Positions 5,705 through 5,759 of a stretch of 5,759 bases of DNA are shown one piece after another. This DNA comes from Chloroflexota bacterium (GTDB taxonomy: Bacteria; Chloroflexota; Anaerolineae; UBA4142), in NCBI GenBank assembly GCA_016200825.1, contig JACQEA010000180.1, positions 1 through 5,759 of the forward strand, written 5' to 3'. Position numbers and translations under genes: made by a program. Positions within the stretch are counted from its first letter, which is position 1; each line of letters begins with the position of its first letter. A model generated the notes under the pieces. That model saw only the letters and a program-made list of their open reading frames with translations, was not told the origin of the DNA and made no database searches.

Positions 5705-5759
5705 ATGTCTACCGAAGATTTTATCACGGAATTGTTTTGCCGCATAGATGATCAGATGC
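5705..5759 (+). CDS. Transposase, N-terminal fragment (truncated by the window edge)
   Basis: Only the first 18 codons are present (MSTEDFITELFCRIDDQM). The frame stays open to the edge. This opening resembles DDE transposases of the IS982 and related IS4-like groups, which start with a short ED/EFI...FC.(I/V)DD segment. The resemblance is from memory of the family and the fragment is too short to settle which family it is. A proper ribosome binding site and a likely promoter lie just upstream. It is transcribed away from the respiratory operon. If correct, an insertion sequence begins somewhere in the ~200 bp before 5705. Its terminal inverted repeat and target duplication cannot be identified without the other end. 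Confidence 0.5.
   Translation, partial: MSTEDFITELFCRIDDQM

Noticed and set aside
5607..5747. Short plus-strand frame of 46 codons overlapping the transposase start
   Set aside because: It has no ribosome binding site, spans the transposase promoter and ribosome binding site, and encodes no recognisable motif.

Overview
The window carries four protein-coding units on the minus strand and the start of a fifth on the plus strand. Read in the direction of transcription (high to low coordinates), the order is: a Rieske iron-sulfur protein (5322-4753), a cytochrome b (4664-2971), a diheme cytochrome c (2886-1975), a terminator region, and a membrane-anchored clan GH-A glycoside hydrolase (about 1703-36). 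At the right edge a transposase gene starts on the plus strand at 5705 and runs out of the window.

The first three genes form one operon for a bc-type quinol:electron-acceptor oxidoreductase. The Rieske protein and cytochrome b would take electrons from membrane quinol, and the diheme cytochrome c would pass them on outside the membrane. The operon has a good promoter: an extended -10 (TGCTATAAT) with a -35 (TTGCTA) at 17 nt spacing, about 5412-5440. It has short intercistronic gaps, two of which hold hairpins, and it ends at a long palindrome plus a bidirectional intrinsic terminator (1765-1806). The glycoside hydrolase has its own compact promoter (TTGACG-N17-TATCAT, 1724-1752) just after that terminator, so it is a separate transcription unit.

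The main anomaly is in cytochrome b. Its N-terminal piece (frame starting 4664) and its main body (another frame) meet near 4419-4433. By comparison with the family, about 50 residues between the amphipathic N-terminus and transmembrane helix A are absent, and the frame is shifted. This is either a real out-of-frame deletion, which would knock out the complex, or an assembly error. The two cannot be told apart from this sequence alone.

The likely source is a member of the Chloroflexota, perhaps an Anaerolineae-like lineage. This is inferred from the Rieske / fused cytochrome b / diheme c gene order, the Pro-Thr linker inside the cytochrome c, the style of the cytochrome b C-terminal tail, and the GH-A enzyme with a C-terminal beta-sandwich. 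Base composition is moderate with many CGCG runs. No 16S or other taxonomic marker is present, so this is a lean and not an identification.

The right end (5323-5704) has no complete gene. It holds the operon promoter and leader, a divergent plus-strand promoter whose -10 lies in a perfect GTTAG-T-CTAAC palindrome, a structured stretch with no recognisable coding, and the transposase promoter and ribosome binding site. I saw no tRNA, rRNA, CRISPR array or known defence system.
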